A stretch of 64,000 nucleotides of DNA, taken from contig NZ_VCNC01000003.1 in the NCBI RefSeq assembly GCF_006210265.1, positions 434,001 through 498,000 on the forward strand, given 5' to 3'. The notes beneath the pieces were generated by a model that was not told the origin of the DNA, searched no databases, and saw nothing but the letters and a program-made list of their open reading frames with translations. Each line of letters begins with the position of its first letter. The first letter of the stretch is position 1. Position numbers and translations under genes: made by a program. This DNA comes from Desulfovibrio sp. UCD-KL4C. Its GTDB lineage: Bacteria; Desulfobacterota; Desulfovibrionia; Desulfovibrionales; Desulfovibrionaceae. Positions 7,599-17,034 of this stretch are shown piece after piece.

Positions 7599-8399
7599 TT
7601 AGCCAATTTTTTTGTTGGCAAATTTAAGCATTTTTTCAGCTTCAGCAAAATTGGGATTAATTTTGATTGCTCTTTTGGCTGATTCAGCCATTTTATCCCA
7701 TTTTTTCCAGTCGTAATACAGACGCCCGCAGTTAAAGAAGAGATATTCATCTTTATCGTTTAACTGTAAGGCCTTGAGATAATACTTTTCTGCTGTTGCA
7801 AAATCCTGCATTTTGCGAAGAACGATTCCGATACGATTGTATAGGAATATTGCATTCGGATCATGTGCAAGTGCATCTTCAAGATAACTAAGAGCTTCTT
7901 CGTAAAGACCTGCCTTAATGAACTTGTCAGCAATTTCGGCGCGAAGTTCTGTGTCATCTTTGAATTCACGGATAAGCTGGTTAAATAGAATGTGAGCTTC
8001 TGGAACATCACCTTTTTCTATTAAGCTTTGTCCTTGATCAAGGCTTTCTCTTTTTCGTTTCTCCATTGCCTTCAGGAGATCCTGAGCATTAGCGCTGACT
8101 TTTTCCTGCAACTCTTTTAAGAGTTCCCGCAGAATTTCCATCAGAGCTTTTTCTTCACCGTGCGTATAATTGATGATCAGCGGGTAATCTTCCCGAAGTT
8201 TTTTATCACCATTTAAAATATGTACGGTGCTGTCGAGCAGTTCTTGAAACTCTTCACGTTCAGACTTCATAAGCGAACCACGGAGCATAATAACAACTGC
8301 ATCGTATACAGCCTGAACAGCAGGCATGGCCTTTTTTTGTTTTAAAAGGCTTGATACACCAGCCAGCTTTTTTCTGGCGTTAGTAAGTTCACCGGACAT
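7599..8399 (-). CDS. Tetratricopeptide-repeat protein
   Basis: 266 residues. The first 120 residues are helical and charged and not recognisable to me. From about 150 on there are at least three TPR-like units, e.g. A-H-I-L-F-N-Q-L..., G-L-Y-E-E-A-L-S-Y-L-E-D-A-L-A-H-D-P-N-A, D-F-A-T-A-E-K-Y-Y-L-K-A-L-Q-L-N-D and a final A-K-R-A-I-K-I-N-P-N-F-A-E-A. No signal peptide, so cytoplasmic; a scaffold or binding role is inferred from the fold only. ATG follows GGAGAAC. It sits 32 bp downstream of carA in the envelope operon. Confidence 0.85.
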   Translation of the reverse strand: MSGELTNARKKLAGVSSLLKQKKAMPAVQAVYDAVVIMLRGSLMKSEREEFQELLDSTVHILNGDKKLREDYPLIINYTHGEEKALMEILRELLKELQEKVSANAQDLLKAMEKRKRESLDQGQSLIEKGDVPEAHILFNQLIREFKDDTELRAEIADKFIKAGLYEEALSYLEDALAHDPNAIFLYNRIGIVLRKMQDFATAEKYYLKALQLNDKDEYLFFNCGRLYYDWKKWDKMAESAKRAIKINPNFAEAEKMLKFANKKIG

Positions 8400-8431
8400 A
8401 TTGTTCTCCGAAGTAATGTTTTAGGAGAGAG

Positions 8432-9556
8432 TTATTTACCGATAGCTTCTTTTACAAGATTGCGGAATCTTGCGAAGAAATACTCACTGTCACGAGGACC
8501 TGGAGCTGCTTCCGGGTGGAACTGGATTGCAATTATAGGTTTTGTCTTATGTGCAAATCCTTCCAAAGTCTCATCATTAAGGTTTTTGTGGGTCATCTGG
8601 AGGTCTGGACACTCAGAAATATCTACACAAAAACCATGGTTTTGAGAAGATATTTCGATTTTTTGTGATTCCATATCCAGCACAGGCTGGTTGCAGCCAT
8701 GGTGCCCGAATTTAAGTTTAAACGTTTTACCGCCAAGCGCAAGCCCAAGAAGTTGGTGCCCTAAACATATACCGGCTGTAGGTAAATCCTGACAAAGGCC
8801 GTGTACTGTTGTGATTGCGTTTTCAAGAACTCCTGGGTCACCAGGGCCGTTAGAAAGGAATATTGCTTCCGGACCGAGGTCGCGAATTTGTTTTTCGCTG
8901 TAGCTTGAAGGTACTGACAGGACTTCAAAACCCTGATCTTCAAGCAAGCGTAAAATATTCCATTTAACACCGTAGTCAATAAGTACCACTTTTGGTCCTT
9001 TGCCGCTCCATTTATAGCCGGATGATACATCTACAGGAACTGGTTTGTTCTCTCTCCAAGCATAGCATGAACTTGAAGTTACCTGATCGGCTAAATTGCA
9101 ACCTTCCATCAGTGGAAGTTTTTTTGCTTTTTCTACAAGTTTGGCTGGATCTGTTTCTTCGGTTGAGATTATGCCACGCATAGCTCCGTTAATACGCAGA
9201 TGGCGTGTCAGAGCACGAGTATCAATTCCTTCGATTCCCATAACTCCGGCTTCTTTCAGATAGTCCGGTAAAGATACTACTGAACGCCAGTTAGAGGGCT
9301 TTTTGCAACATTCTTTAACAATAAAAGCACTGACATGTACTTTGGAAGATTCGTTGTCTTCTTTTGTTATGCCGTAGTTGCCGATGAGCGGATAGGTCAT
9401 ACAGACCATTTGTCCGGTGTATGAAGGGTCTGTGAGAACTTCCTGATATCCGGTCATGCCGGTGTTGAAGATGGTCTCACCGCCTGATTCACCAGGACCT
9501 GTGAAGGATGTTCCTTCAAACCATGTTCCGTCTTCAAGTGCCAGAATGGCTTTCAT
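8432..9556 (-). CDS. carA: Carbamoyl-phosphate synthase small (glutaminase) subunit
   Basis: Hydrolyses glutamine and passes ammonia to CarB for carbamoyl phosphate, feeding pyrimidine and arginine synthesis. 374 residues is the usual length. The N-terminal CPSase domain has L-E-D-G-T-x-F-x-G and N-T-G-M-T-G-Y-Q-E. The class I amidotransferase domain shows the oxyanion loop S-N-G-P-G-D-P (about 235), nucleophile Cys in A-G-I-C-L-G-H-Q (about 260) and the H-P-E end of the triad (about 345). Its ATG overlaps the kdsB stop by 4 bp. carB is not in the window. Its place among LPS genes looks like operon packing rather than function. Confidence 0.96.
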   Translation of the reverse strand: MKAILALEDGTWFEGTSFTGPGESGGETIFNTGMTGYQEVLTDPSYTGQMVCMTYPLIGNYGITKEDNESSKVHVSAFIVKECCKKPSNWRSVVSLPDYLKEAGVMGIEGIDTRALTRHLRINGAMRGIISTEETDPAKLVEKAKKLPLMEGCNLADQVTSSSCYAWRENKPVPVDVSSGYKWSGKGPKVVLIDYGVKWNILRLLEDQGFEVLSVPSSYSEKQIRDLGPEAIFLSNGPGDPGVLENAITTVHGLCQDLPTAGICLGHQLLGLALGGKTFKLKFGHHGCNQPVLDMESQKIEISSQNHGFCVDISECPDLQMTHKNLNDETLEGFAHKTKPIIAIQFHPEAAPGPRDSEYFFARFRNLVKEAIGK

Positions 9557-10296
9557 ATTTGTTCCCTCTCAAGAATCTTTATGGCTGTATCCAAATCTTC
9601 GGGACGGTCAACGCCGTGGCAGGAGTGACTTGTAACCGTGACATGGATGGGTATTCCGTTATCCAGCAATCTGAGCTGTTCAAGCTTTTCTCTTTGTTCA
9701 AGCGGAGATGCAGGCAGACTGGAAAATGTTTCAAGGGTTTCCATGCGGAAACCGTATAGGCCGATGTGTAACAAATATTCTCCATCCCTATCGTGTGAGA
9801 AGGGTATTGGAGAACGGGAAAAATATAGTGCTCTGCTGTCTTTTGCAAGGGCTACTTTTACCCTGTCCGGACAAAGAGCTTCTGTTGCTGTTATAGGTGA
9901 GGCAAGGGTGGTCACTCTGACATTCTTATCGGTAAAGGGGGTTACCAGTTCAGAAAGCATTTCCGGAGCGAGGCAAGGTTCGTCACCTTGAATATTCACT
10001 ACTACCGAATCTTTCGGAATATTTAATTTTCTAGCTGCTTCCAATACTCGGTCTGTCCCGCTGGTATGTGTTTTTGCAGTCATAACTGCGGGAACACCCA
10101 GTTTCTCTGCCGCATCCATTATGATACTATTGTCAGTTGCTAAAACGACCTTTGCCATTTCAGGGCATTTATTTGCCCGGTTCCATACATGCCAGAACAT
10201 AGGTTTGCCGCAGATTTCTGCAAGCGGCTTACCAGGAAAACGACTGGACTCATAACGTGCCGGAATAATCCCGAAACATTCCGATGTTGTACTCAT
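9553..10296 (-). CDS. kdsB: 3-deoxy-manno-octulosonate cytidylyltransferase
   Basis: Activates Kdo to CMP-Kdo for lipid A-core assembly. 247 residues with the nucleotidyltransferase N-terminus I-P-A-R-Y[10 protein letters not shown] (residues about 11-24) and the Mg-binding Q-G-D-E-P motif (about 104). V-D-R-P-E-D-L near the end is typical of KdsB. Lies directly after waaA (12 bp), the enzyme that uses its product, and overlaps carA by 4 bp, showing tight coupling. Confidence 0.95.
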   Translation of the reverse strand: MSTTSECFGIIPARYESSRFPGKPLAEICGKPMFWHVWNRANKCPEMAKVVLATDNSIIMDAAEKLGVPAVMTAKTHTSGTDRVLEAARKLNIPKDSVVVNIQGDEPCLAPEMLSELVTPFTDKNVRVTTLASPITATEALCPDRVKVALAKDSRALYFSRSPIPFSHDRDGEYLLHIGLYGFRMETLETFSSLPASPLEQREKLEQLRLLDNGIPIHVTVTSHSCHGVDRPEDLDTAIKILEREQI

Positions 10297-10308
10297 TTAT
10301 TCAAAGCC

Positions 10309-11586
10309 TTAGGGTAAATAACGTTTTATGGCTTCGCATGCCATTTTAGTTCCACCACGCATATCTTTAAGAAATGTTTCAAATTCTTTTTTCACTTTTT
10401 CTGGCTTAACTGTTCTTTTGCTTATCTTTAGTAGTTCTTGCAAAACTCCTTTCCAGTCTCCAGCCTGTCTGGCAATGTTGTTCTCAAATATTTCATTACC
10501 GATCCATGCAAAATTTGACCAGAACGGGCCGATTACAGGAGTTACTCCGTTAGCCAGTGGTTCCATGAAATTTTGTCCACCAAGTGGTGCAAGACTTCCT
10601 CCGATAAAAGCTGCCCGTGCCAGCGCAAAGGCCGGTATCATTTCACCGAAGATATCCCAGAGCACAATGTGTCCAAAAGGAACAGTTGATGTTACTTCTG
10701 AGCGTAGAGTCCATGGTAGTTCTTTATCAGTAAGCATTTTTTTCCATGATTCGATGCGGTGCATGTGGCGCGGGAAAAGTCCTATAACTGTTTTAGGTCG
10801 TTCTTTTTTTAGAGCAACAGCAATATTTAATACCTGAGATTCTTCTTCTTTTCTGACAGAGCCTAAGATTATAAATGGTGTCTTTGGTCTGAAAATGCAG
10901 GAAAGAGGATTGGAGGTATATGGAATTGTTTCCGCTGTGGCAGTGCTGTCAAATTTAATATTAGGCATTAAACTGACTTTGTCCATTTCAAACAAAGTTT
11001 TAAATCTGTTTGCATCATCAGGAGAAATCGCAAGAACTTCTTCGGGGCTAATTTTTCTGAAAAAAGATGGGCATGACATATAGCCTGCGAGGCTTTTTGT
11101 GGTCATTCTTGCATTTATGAAAATAACTTTTATTCCGAGTTTTTTACATGCCATGAGAAACCCGGGCCATATTTCTGTTTCTAAAAGTACCACTACTTTA
11201 GGATTAACCGCTTTTAATGCTTTGGTTGCCAGACTTGGCATGTCAAAAGGAAAATATGTTGCTTTTGCAGAAACTTTGCGAGAATTAGGCGTTAATCTGT
11301 ATACAGTCTGTTCCAGCTCTGCAAGTCCTTGTGATGTGTTGGTTGTTAAGAGAAATTTAGTTGGTTTGTCTGGAGAAATCTTATCCATAATCTTTGTTGC
11401 AAGCTTAGCTTCTCCTGCTGAGGCCGCTTGAATCCATACGTCTGCCTGTGGAGGAAGGCTGTGGTTCAATGTTCTGCGGTCAAAACCTTCACGTAGCCTT
11501 TCATTGCGGTGGAGAAAAGGTAAAGCTGCTTTCCAGCCGAGATTATAGACAAACGAGGCTGTCTTAAGCTTAAGCGATTGTGGCAT
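10309..11586 (-). CDS. waaA: 3-deoxy-D-manno-octulosonic acid transferase (GT30)
   Basis: Adds Kdo from CMP-Kdo to lipid IVA at the inner face of the inner membrane. 425 residues. Seen: a hydrophobic N-terminal stretch (Y-N-L-G-W-K-A-A-L-P-F-L), the W-I-Q-A-A-S-A-G-E segment, E-T-E-I-W-P-G-F, and the late sugar-nucleotide motif G-G-S-L-A-P-L-G-G-Q-N-F-M-E-P with G-P. It cannot be told from sequence whether one or two Kdo are transferred. Confidence 0.94.
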   Translation of the reverse strand: MPQSLKLKTASFVYNLGWKAALPFLHRNERLREGFDRRTLNHSLPPQADVWIQAASAGEAKLATKIMDKISPDKPTKFLLTTNTSQGLAELEQTVYRLTPNSRKVSAKATYFPFDMPSLATKALKAVNPKVVVLLETEIWPGFLMACKKLGIKVIFINARMTTKSLAGYMSCPSFFRKISPEEVLAISPDDANRFKTLFEMDKVSLMPNIKFDSTATAETIPYTSNPLSCIFRPKTPFIILGSVRKEEESQVLNIAVALKKERPKTVIGLFPRHMHRIESWKKMLTDKELPWTLRSEVTSTVPFGHIVLWDIFGEMIPAFALARAAFIGGSLAPLGGQNFMEPLANGVTPVIGPFWSNFAWIGNEIFENNIARQAGDWKGVLQELLKISKRTVKPEKVKKEFETFLKDMRGGTKMACEAIKRYLP

Positions 11587-11656
11587 GTGGTAATCCTGAC
11601 TTTTCTTTTCCTGAGTTTACCGTGAGGGCGTACATGTTGAAATAAATTGCTTTTAC

Positions 11657-12556
11657 CTATTTTTTCCCAAGTTCAATAAGCTTTTCAATCAGCATGTTAA
11701 ATGAGTAACCAGCCGTTTTAGCAGCTCTCGGGACAAGACTTGTCGGAGTCATACCCGGAAGTGTGTTTACTTCAAGGATATAAGGAACTCCTTCTGAAAT
11801 TATAAAATCTGCTCTGCTGTATCCTGAAAGTCCCAGAAGTTTATGTGCTTTCAGTGTAATTTCCTGAATTTGCTTTGTAAGTCTTTCTTCAATCGGTGCA
11901 GGGCATATTTCCTCCGCTCCGTCGAGGGCATACTTGCTGTTGTAGTCAAAGAACTGTGCTTTTTCAGGAGGAGTAATTAGGATAAGCGGTAAAGGTTCCT
12001 CTCCGAGAATTCCGCATGTGACTTCAATTCCTTTAGTGTATTCTTCCACTAAAGCACTATCGCCCATGCTGAAGACTTTTTCGATTCCGTATTGCATTTC
12101 CTGATTATTTTGCGCAAAAGTCATGCCTAGACTTGATCCGCCTGAATTAGGTTTAATGAAAACTGGTGGTTTCAGATTTTGGATTCCTTTGCATCCGTCT
12201 ACGGAGCAAATTAATTCCCATTTTGGAGTAAGGATCGAGTTTTGATCAAAAATTGTTTTGGTGGCTGCTTTGTTCAGAGATAAAAAAGAGCTTTCCGGTC
12301 CAGATCCCTGATAGGGGCAGGATGTGCGGTTCAGTATTGCCTGAATAAGTCCGTCTTCTCCCGGTGAACCGTGAAGATTAATAAACGCAAAGTCAGCTTG
12401 ACTTGCGCGGTTCATCAAGTTGCTGAAGTCTTGCGCAGGGTCAAGCATGTCGACTTCATGCCCGAGTTCAAGCAGAGCTGAATGAATTCCTTTTGCTCCG
12501 CTAAGAGACACTTCCCGTTCGTCAGACCAGCCGCCCGCTATCAAAAGAACACGCAT
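11657..12556 (-). CDS. ddl: D-alanine--D-alanine ligase
   Basis: Joins two D-Ala with ATP for the peptidoglycan stem peptide. A 299-residue ATP-grasp enzyme with the N-terminal G-G-x-S-x-E-R-E-V-S-L-S motif, F-I-N-L-H-G-S-P-G-E-D-G (catalytic loop), and the Mg-binding E-V-N-T-L-P-G-M-T end. ATG follows GGAG. Its 5' end overlaps the HD gene by 35 bp, so the two are translated in a coupled way or one boundary is slightly off. Confidence 0.95.
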   Translation of the reverse strand: MRVLLIAGGWSDEREVSLSGAKGIHSALLELGHEVDMLDPAQDFSNLMNRASQADFAFINLHGSPGEDGLIQAILNRTSCPYQGSGPESSFLSLNKAATKTIFDQNSILTPKWELICSVDGCKGIQNLKPPVFIKPNSGGSSLGMTFAQNNQEMQYGIEKVFSMGDSALVEEYTKGIEVTCGILGEEPLPLILITPPEKAQFFDYNSKYALDGAEEICPAPIEERLTKQIQEITLKAHKLLGLSGYSRADFIISEGVPYILEVNTLPGMTPTSLVPRAAKTAGYSFNMLIEKLIELGKK

Positions 12557-13181
12557 TTAGATCAACTCCAAGTAAGTTTTCAAGCCGTTGTTCAAGTACT
12601 AAGGCTTGCTCAAAGGTTTTTTGAATTCTTTGTTTTATTTTTTCTGTTTTACCATATCTGACAGCTAAATCATTAAATCTTTTTTCAAGAGATGTCAGGG
12701 TATCATGCATAACTCGTTTGTCGCTGTAGCTTATAACGAGCGGAAGGAAATATTTTTCAGCATCCGGTTCAAACGGCCAGAAGACATGATGCAATACTCC
12801 CATGGCAATAACCGGATTACCGGTAAGTCGCAGGGTCCACGCAGCCCCAAGCTGACTGTGATTGCCACCGTGCTTGATTGAGTATGTTTTAGCAATATCA
12901 TGCATCAGTGCTGACGCCTGAATGGTTGGAACATGTACCGGGATTTGTGCCTGCTCAGCTATCAAAGCAATGGATACAGCTACTTTTGCGACCTGTGTAC
13001 TGTGTGCTTTGATATTATCAAGCATTTTAAAATCGTCCCAATGTTGCATACATTCTGAAGCTGTCGGAACATACCATGAAGGGTCGGATTTTACAGGCAA
13101 TGGCGGTATTAAGCATGATTCCATTGGCGGATATCCGGGAGATGATTTTTTTGGTGATTTTATCTTACTGATATTATTCAT
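12522..13181 (-). CDS. HD-domain phosphohydrolase
   Basis: 219 residues with a metal-dependent HD fold: H-S-x-Q-V-A (first His), A-L-M-H-D-I-A-K (HD pair, about residue 93), H-G-G-N-H-S-Q-L-G and a late D. This is the arrangement of small bacterial HDIG proteins acting on nucleotides; the substrate is unknown. It is the first gene of the minus-strand envelope operon. The first 30 residues are rich in Lys, Ser and Pro and may be an over-extended start; no strong ribosome site lies ahead of the chosen ATG. Confidence 0.8.
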   Translation of the reverse strand: MNNISKIKSPKKSSPGYPPMESCLIPPLPVKSDPSWYVPTASECMQHWDDFKMLDNIKAHSTQVAKVAVSIALIAEQAQIPVHVPTIQASALMHDIAKTYSIKHGGNHSQLGAAWTLRLTGNPVIAMGVLHHVFWPFEPDAEKYFLPLVISYSDKRVMHDTLTSLEKRFNDLAVRYGKTEKIKQRIQKTFEQALVLEQRLENLLGVDLNACSFDSGRLV

Positions 13182-13237
13182 TGAATTTGTCTATGACCGT
13201 TTAAAGGCTGAAACTTCCCTCCATTACCATTTTGCAT

Positions 13238-13282
13238 TAAAAAAGGCAAAGCCCAGTTTTGCAGTAAATTGGGGCTTTGCCT
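13238..13282 (-). terminator. Intrinsic terminator below the small gene at 13404-13691
   Basis: An 11-bp perfect GC-rich stem (13244-13254 with 13272-13282) followed on the minus strand by six T. It isolates the small unknown gene from the envelope operon that begins at 13181. Confidence 0.85.
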
Positions 13283-13403
13283 GAAAATATTCTATATTAA
13301 GACATAAAAAGTCAGTACTTATGCGGGAAAAAAAGTTCAAGCGATCATGTATATTTTTGGTCGCTTGGTTTAGAAATTATTTTTAGTTGAGGAGTTTTGT
13401 TAG

Positions 13404-13691
13404 CTAAATGTCGTTCTGAAGCAAAGGGTCAGAAAGAAGTTTCATCACTCTTGCAAGGTCAAAATCATGAGCATCATTTATTTCTGTGCCATGTGCGTTT
13501 GTCTCAACAGTTTGTTCAAGCAGCTTTCCCGGATTGATATCCTGAGCTTTAATACCGGATTTTATATTTGAAGAAATGGTATCACCATTTTGCTCACGTG
13601 TTTTAATTTGAGATGAATTACTGCTTTTAGGAGTAATGTTTTCATTTTTAAGTGGTGCTCTTAAGGATTCTGTTTCAAAACTGATTTCCAT
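13404..13691 (-). CDS. Hypothetical small protein (95 residues)
   Basis: Not recognised. A hydrophilic, Asn/Ser/Thr/Lys-rich protein without signal peptide or cysteine; likely mostly disordered, with a short amphipathic end (D-F-D-L-A-R-V-M-K-L-L-S-D-P-L-L). The strong AGGAGGGT before the ATG and the dedicated terminator below support a real gene. The composition and the short helix at the end recall small flagellar or secretion regulators, but nothing specific supports that. Confidence 0.65.
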   Translation of the reverse strand: MEISFETESLRAPLKNENITPKSSNSSQIKTREQNGDTISSNIKSGIKAQDINPGKLLEQTVETNAHGTEINDAHDFDLARVMKLLSDPLLQNDI

Positions 13692-14012
13692 TTTTTTACC
13701 CTCCTGATTATATTTTTTAGTATAAGCAAATTTTGATCCTTTTATTATATAGACTTTTATTACAGCGTGTTAAGTTTTCTGTGTAGGGGATATTTTTTCC
13801 ACTTCAAATAACTTGCTAGGAAAAAAAGAGTTAATTTTGATAGAAAGAGGAACTCTTATGAAATTTCTCTTGAATTTTTTATTCCTAGGTTTTATTTGGT
13901 AGACAGGTACTTGATGCAGGGGCTGCAAATTTTTAAATTTGAAGAAGTGCATTATATCCTGAAAGTTTAAGCAATTCTCTGCTTTTACTACTTAATTTTT
14001 ATGGAGGTATAC
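13692..14012. other. AT-rich divergent promoter region upstream of dsrC
   Basis: About 320 bp between divergent genes. A possible sigma-70-like pair for dsrC is TTGATG (13911-13916) and TAAATT (13934-13939) with 17 bp between, a weak match. No other clear structure seen. Confidence 0.35.
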
Positions 14013-14330
14013 ATGGCAAACGTTGAGTTCGAAGGAAAAAGTTTTGAAGTCGATGAAGATGGTTTTCTGCTTAAGTTTGAAGAGTGGGCTCCTGAATGGG
14101 TAGACTATTGTAAAGCTGGCGAAGGCATTAAAGAATTGAATGAAGAACATCAGAAGGTTCTTGATTTCTTGCAGGATTACTACAAGAAAAACGGAATTGC
14201 CCCTATGGTTCGCATTCTTTCAAAAGTCACTGGTTATAAACTTAAACACATTTATGAATTGTTTCCTTCCGGTCCTGGTAAGGGAGCTTGTAAAATGGCT
14301 GGCCTTCCAAAGCCGACTGGTTGCGTTTAG
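14013..14330 (+). CDS. dsrC: DsrC, sulfur-carrier partner of dissimilatory sulfite reductase
   Basis: Carries sulfite-derived sulfur as a trisulfide between its two C-terminal cysteines and passes it to the membrane DsrMKJOP complex; central to sulfate respiration. From the ATG at 14013 the protein has 105 residues. The C-terminal arm holds both conserved cysteines spaced ten residues apart (G-A-C-K-M-A-G ... G-C-V), so it is a true DsrC rather than TusE, which keeps only the last Cys. The earlier in-frame ATG at 14001 is part of the GGAGG ribosome site, so 14013 is the start. dsrAB are not nearby; a separate dsrC is normal in Desulfovibrio. Confidence 0.97.
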   Translation: MANVEFEGKSFEVDEDGFLLKFEEWAPEWVDYCKAGEGIKELNEEHQKVLDFLQDYYKKNGIAPMVRILSKVTGYKLKHIYELFPSGPGKGACKMAGLPKPTGCV

Positions 14331-14400
14331 TACAACAGTAAATTTGGTTTGTGAGTTGCGAAGCAGTCATGTTGATTGTTTCGCGTTGTTCCAAAGTCAG

Positions 14401-14435
14401 AAAACCCCTCGGACACTGGGTCCGAGGGGTTTTTT
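14401..14435 (+). terminator. Intrinsic terminator of dsrC
   Basis: A 13-bp GC-rich perfect stem with a 5-nt loop and six T, about 70 bp after the dsrC stop. Such a strong terminator fits a very highly expressed single-gene transcript. Confidence 0.93.
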
Positions 14436-14455
14436 ATTTGGGGATGGGAAAGGTT

Positions 14456-15583
14456 TTAGAGGGAGTTCAAATCCTCTTGAATTATTTGAGCAGCTCTGTC
14501 CGCAACACCCGGTTTTCCTATCATTTTACGTAAATCGTTTAAATTATGTCTGACAGATTCAGCTGAAGCTGGATTTTTAATCCATTCATGTAGATATGGG
14601 TAAAAAAACTTAGCAGAAGCTTTTTCAAGAATACATTCTGGGAGAAGAGGTTTGTCAGGGATCAGATTTGCAAGACTAATATATTTTACCGATATAATTC
14701 TACGTGCAAGGAACGCAGAAAAAGCTGACATTTTGTATGCAACAAGTGTCGGCGTACCGATGAGAGCACATTCAAGTGTTGCCGTTCCTGATGCGGCCAT
14801 AATGACGTTTGAGTTGCGCATTAAGCGGTAACGGTTTTCCGGTTGATTGATAGTAACAGGAATATTTACAGGCCAGAAGCTACGCAGTTTTTCTTCTGTC
14901 ACTCCTGGCGCTCTGGCAATTGAAAATTTAAGATCAGGAAAATCTGCAAGCAGCATTTCTGCTGTCTTAGCAAATTCCGGTAAGAGTGAAGATATTTCTT
15001 TGCTTCTGCTGCCCGGAAGAATCCCTACGAGATTCGGATCAGGAGTTATAGAATCAAGTTCTGCAAGCGGCATGAGGTCGAGCAGTGGGTGGCCTACATA
15101 CTTGGCGTCGACGCCATGCTCTTTAAAAAATTGCTGTTCGAAGGGGAGAATACATAATATTTTACGTACATATTTTTGCAAGAATTTAGCTCGTCCCTGA
15201 CGCCATGCCCAAATTTGCGGAGTAATGTAATAATATACCGGAATACCAAGTTTGTGTGCAATTTTAGCTATTCTGAAATTAAAATCAGGGCAGTCAATCA
15301 ACACTACTGCTTTTGGTCGTTCCGCTTTTAAAATATCACCGATTTGTCCGAATAATTTTAGCAGGCGCGGCAGTTTGGGAAAGACTTCCGTAAAACCTAC
15401 AAGAGAAATCAGTTGCATAGGGTAGCGGATATCACAACCCGCTTTCTGCATAGCAGATCCTCCCATGCCTAAAATTTTAAGCTCAGGGTCTGTATTCATC
15501 AATTTGGAAGCAAGCAATGCACCGTGCATATCTCCGGAAGCTTCGCCTGCGTTAATCCAAATACTGTTGTTTATTTTATTCAT
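14456..15583 (-). CDS. lpxB: Lipid-A-disaccharide synthase
   Basis: Condenses UDP-2,3-diacylglucosamine with lipid X to the lipid A disaccharide; peripheral membrane GT19 enzyme. 375 residues. The N-terminal A-G-E-A-S-G-D family signature is at residues 12-18, followed by G-M-G-G, D-C-P-D-F-N, and the late S-G-T-A-T-L-E segment. No clear Shine-Dalgarno precedes the ATG; the upstream bases are an A/T run. It stands apart from the waaA/kdsB operon and faces dsrC. Confidence 0.95.
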   Translation of the reverse strand: MNKINNSIWINAGEASGDMHGALLASKLMNTDPELKILGMGGSAMQKAGCDIRYPMQLISLVGFTEVFPKLPRLLKLFGQIGDILKAERPKAVVLIDCPDFNFRIAKIAHKLGIPVYYYITPQIWAWRQGRAKFLQKYVRKILCILPFEQQFFKEHGVDAKYVGHPLLDLMPLAELDSITPDPNLVGILPGSRSKEISSLLPEFAKTAEMLLADFPDLKFSIARAPGVTEEKLRSFWPVNIPVTINQPENRYRLMRNSNVIMAASGTATLECALIGTPTLVAYKMSAFSAFLARRIISVKYISLANLIPDKPLLPECILEKASAKFFYPYLHEWIKNPASAESVRHNLNDLRKMIGKPGVADRAAQIIQEDLNSL

Positions 15584-15788
15584 ATATATATTTATTTAAT
15601 AAGTTATAAAAAAAGATAATACGTTTGCTGATGAAAAAAGGCAACGGTTGCTCCGCACTGTCAGTGGTAGAGTGATTACGTGTTATTTTATTACGGTTTT
15701 AAGCTGAATTACTTGCAATTATGAGTAAAATAGTGTTATTTCTATATCGCTAACAAGGGGTTTATTAACTTTTTTTAAGGAGTGCGAG

Positions 15789-16049
15789 ATGGCTCAGAAG
15801 AACGTAAAAAAGATGATGGGCGTATTGTCCGGAGTCTTTGTCCATACCGGGAATCTTACCAAAGAAGAAGCTATGAAGATGTCAGGCATGGATGAAGCAG
15901 AATTTAAAACTGCATATGAAAAAGCAGCTAATGTTGTTAAAAAGCTTGAAAGCTATGATACCGCTGCTGAGAAATATGACAAATTTTCTGAACACCTTTG
16001 GGAAGAACTTCAGGAATATGTTAAAAAGTTCGGTCCCTTCGGAGTTTAA
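15789..16049 (+). CDS. Hypothetical small helical protein (86 residues)
   Basis: Not recognised. Lys/Glu-rich and predicted almost wholly alpha-helical (E-E-A-M-K-M-S-G-M-D-E-A-E-F... W-E-E-L-Q-E-Y-V-K-K-F), no signal peptide, no Cys. TAAGGAG lies 7 bp before the ATG and a strong terminator follows, so it is a well-defined single-gene transcript, probably well expressed. Confidence 0.75.
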   Translation: MAQKNVKKMMGVLSGVFVHTGNLTKEEAMKMSGMDEAEFKTAYEKAANVVKKLESYDTAAEKYDKFSEHLWEELQEYVKKFGPFGV

Positions 16050-16067
16050 TTTATTTATTAGATTTTA

Positions 16068-16097
16068 AAAGAGGAAGCCTGTGTAGGCTTCCTCTTT
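16068..16097. terminator. Bidirectional intrinsic terminator
   Basis: 13-bp stem (16068-16080 with 16085-16097), 4-nt loop, A and T runs at the two ends so it can act in both directions. It separates the converging small gene and the prepilin peptidase gene. Confidence 0.88.
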
Positions 16098-16114
16098 CAT
16101 AAAATTTGCTGCAT

Positions 16115-16915
16115 TTATCCTCGCAAATACCATATCCAGAATGTATCTGAGTATAGGATACTTAGCATTGCCCCAAGAGCAAGAAAAGGTCCGAAAGGAA
16201 TCATACTTCCGTATTCTATTTTTTTATCAACTATCATCATGACAGCACTTGCAATTAGCCCTGAAAAAGCCGCAACAGTAATTACAAGCGGAAGATTCTG
16301 CGGTCCGGACAATGCTCCGATCATGAACATAATTTTTACGTCACCAAGTCCTAATCCTTCGACTCCTCTGAGCCCGCGGTAAAGAAGTCTCAGCGACCAG
16401 AATAGACCTCCACCAAGTCCCGCGCCGATCAGTGCCCCTTGCCAGCCTGTATTGGTAAGCATCGCTGCGCATGGAATAGCTGCTATTGAGCCGGGAATGG
16501 TTATTATATCAGGTAAAATAAATGTCTTAAGATCAATAAAAGACGCTACAATCAAAAGTCCACCGAAAAACATATACATAAGCCATAGCGTAGATGGCCC
16601 GTATATAACCATCAACAGCACAGCCCACAGTACAGAAATGGATTCTATTAGCGGATACATTGGACTGATAGGTTTATGGCAGGATGAACATTTTCCTCTA
16701 AGAAGCAGATAACTCAACAACGGAATATTTTCATACCACACGATAATGTGTCCGCATTCCGGACACATGGAACGCGGTGGATCTGTAAGAGTTTGTCCTG
16801 CTATGTAGCGGTATACAGCACAGGCATAAAAACTGCCGAGAACTGCTCCGATTATAGCTGCGGATCCAATGGCAATCGGTGATATATTTATAAAATTTAT
16901 TGTAGATAGCGGCAT
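16115..16915 (-). CDS. pilD: Prepilin peptidase / N-methyltransferase (PilD/GspO)
   Basis: Inner-membrane aspartyl protease that cleaves and N-methylates type IV prepilins or type II secretion pseudopilins. 266 residues. Seen: the first membrane helix with G-x-x-x-G-S-F, the cytoplasmic zinc loop with two CxxC pairs (C-P-E-C and C-S-S-C) linked to methylation, and the two catalytic aspartates, one in F-I-D-L-K-T-x-x-L-P-D and one in the G-L-G-D-V-K motif. About seven or eight hydrophobic helices. No pilus genes are nearby, so its substrates are encoded elsewhere. Confidence 0.93.
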   Translation of the reverse strand: MPLSTINFINISPIAIGSAAIIGAVLGSFYACAVYRYIAGQTLTDPPRSMCPECGHIIVWYENIPLLSYLLLRGKCSSCHKPISPMYPLIESISVLWAVLLMVIYGPSTLWLMYMFFGGLLIVASFIDLKTFILPDIITIPGSIAAIPCAAMLTNTGWQGALIGAGLGGGLFWSLRLLYRGLRGVEGLGLGDVKIMFMIGALSGPQNLPLVITVAAFSGLIASAVMMIVDKKIEYGSMIPFGPFLALGAMLSILYSDTFWIWYLRG

Positions 16916-17034
16916 ATTGATTTGGTTTTACACATAGGTTTATAGTTTTCCTGCAAAAAAAATTAGTTTAACAAAGTCATGCAAATGTGATTACGACAGT
17001 TATCGGGATAGAACAAGTTTTCAAGGAGACTCCA

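Noticed and set aside
10328-10837. Plus-strand frame opposite waaA (about 169 codons)
   Set aside because: Antisense to a well-supported gene, no ribosome site, no family features.
14140-14553. Frame overlapping dsrC and its terminator
   Set aside because: Shifted frame of dsrC that runs through a strong terminator.
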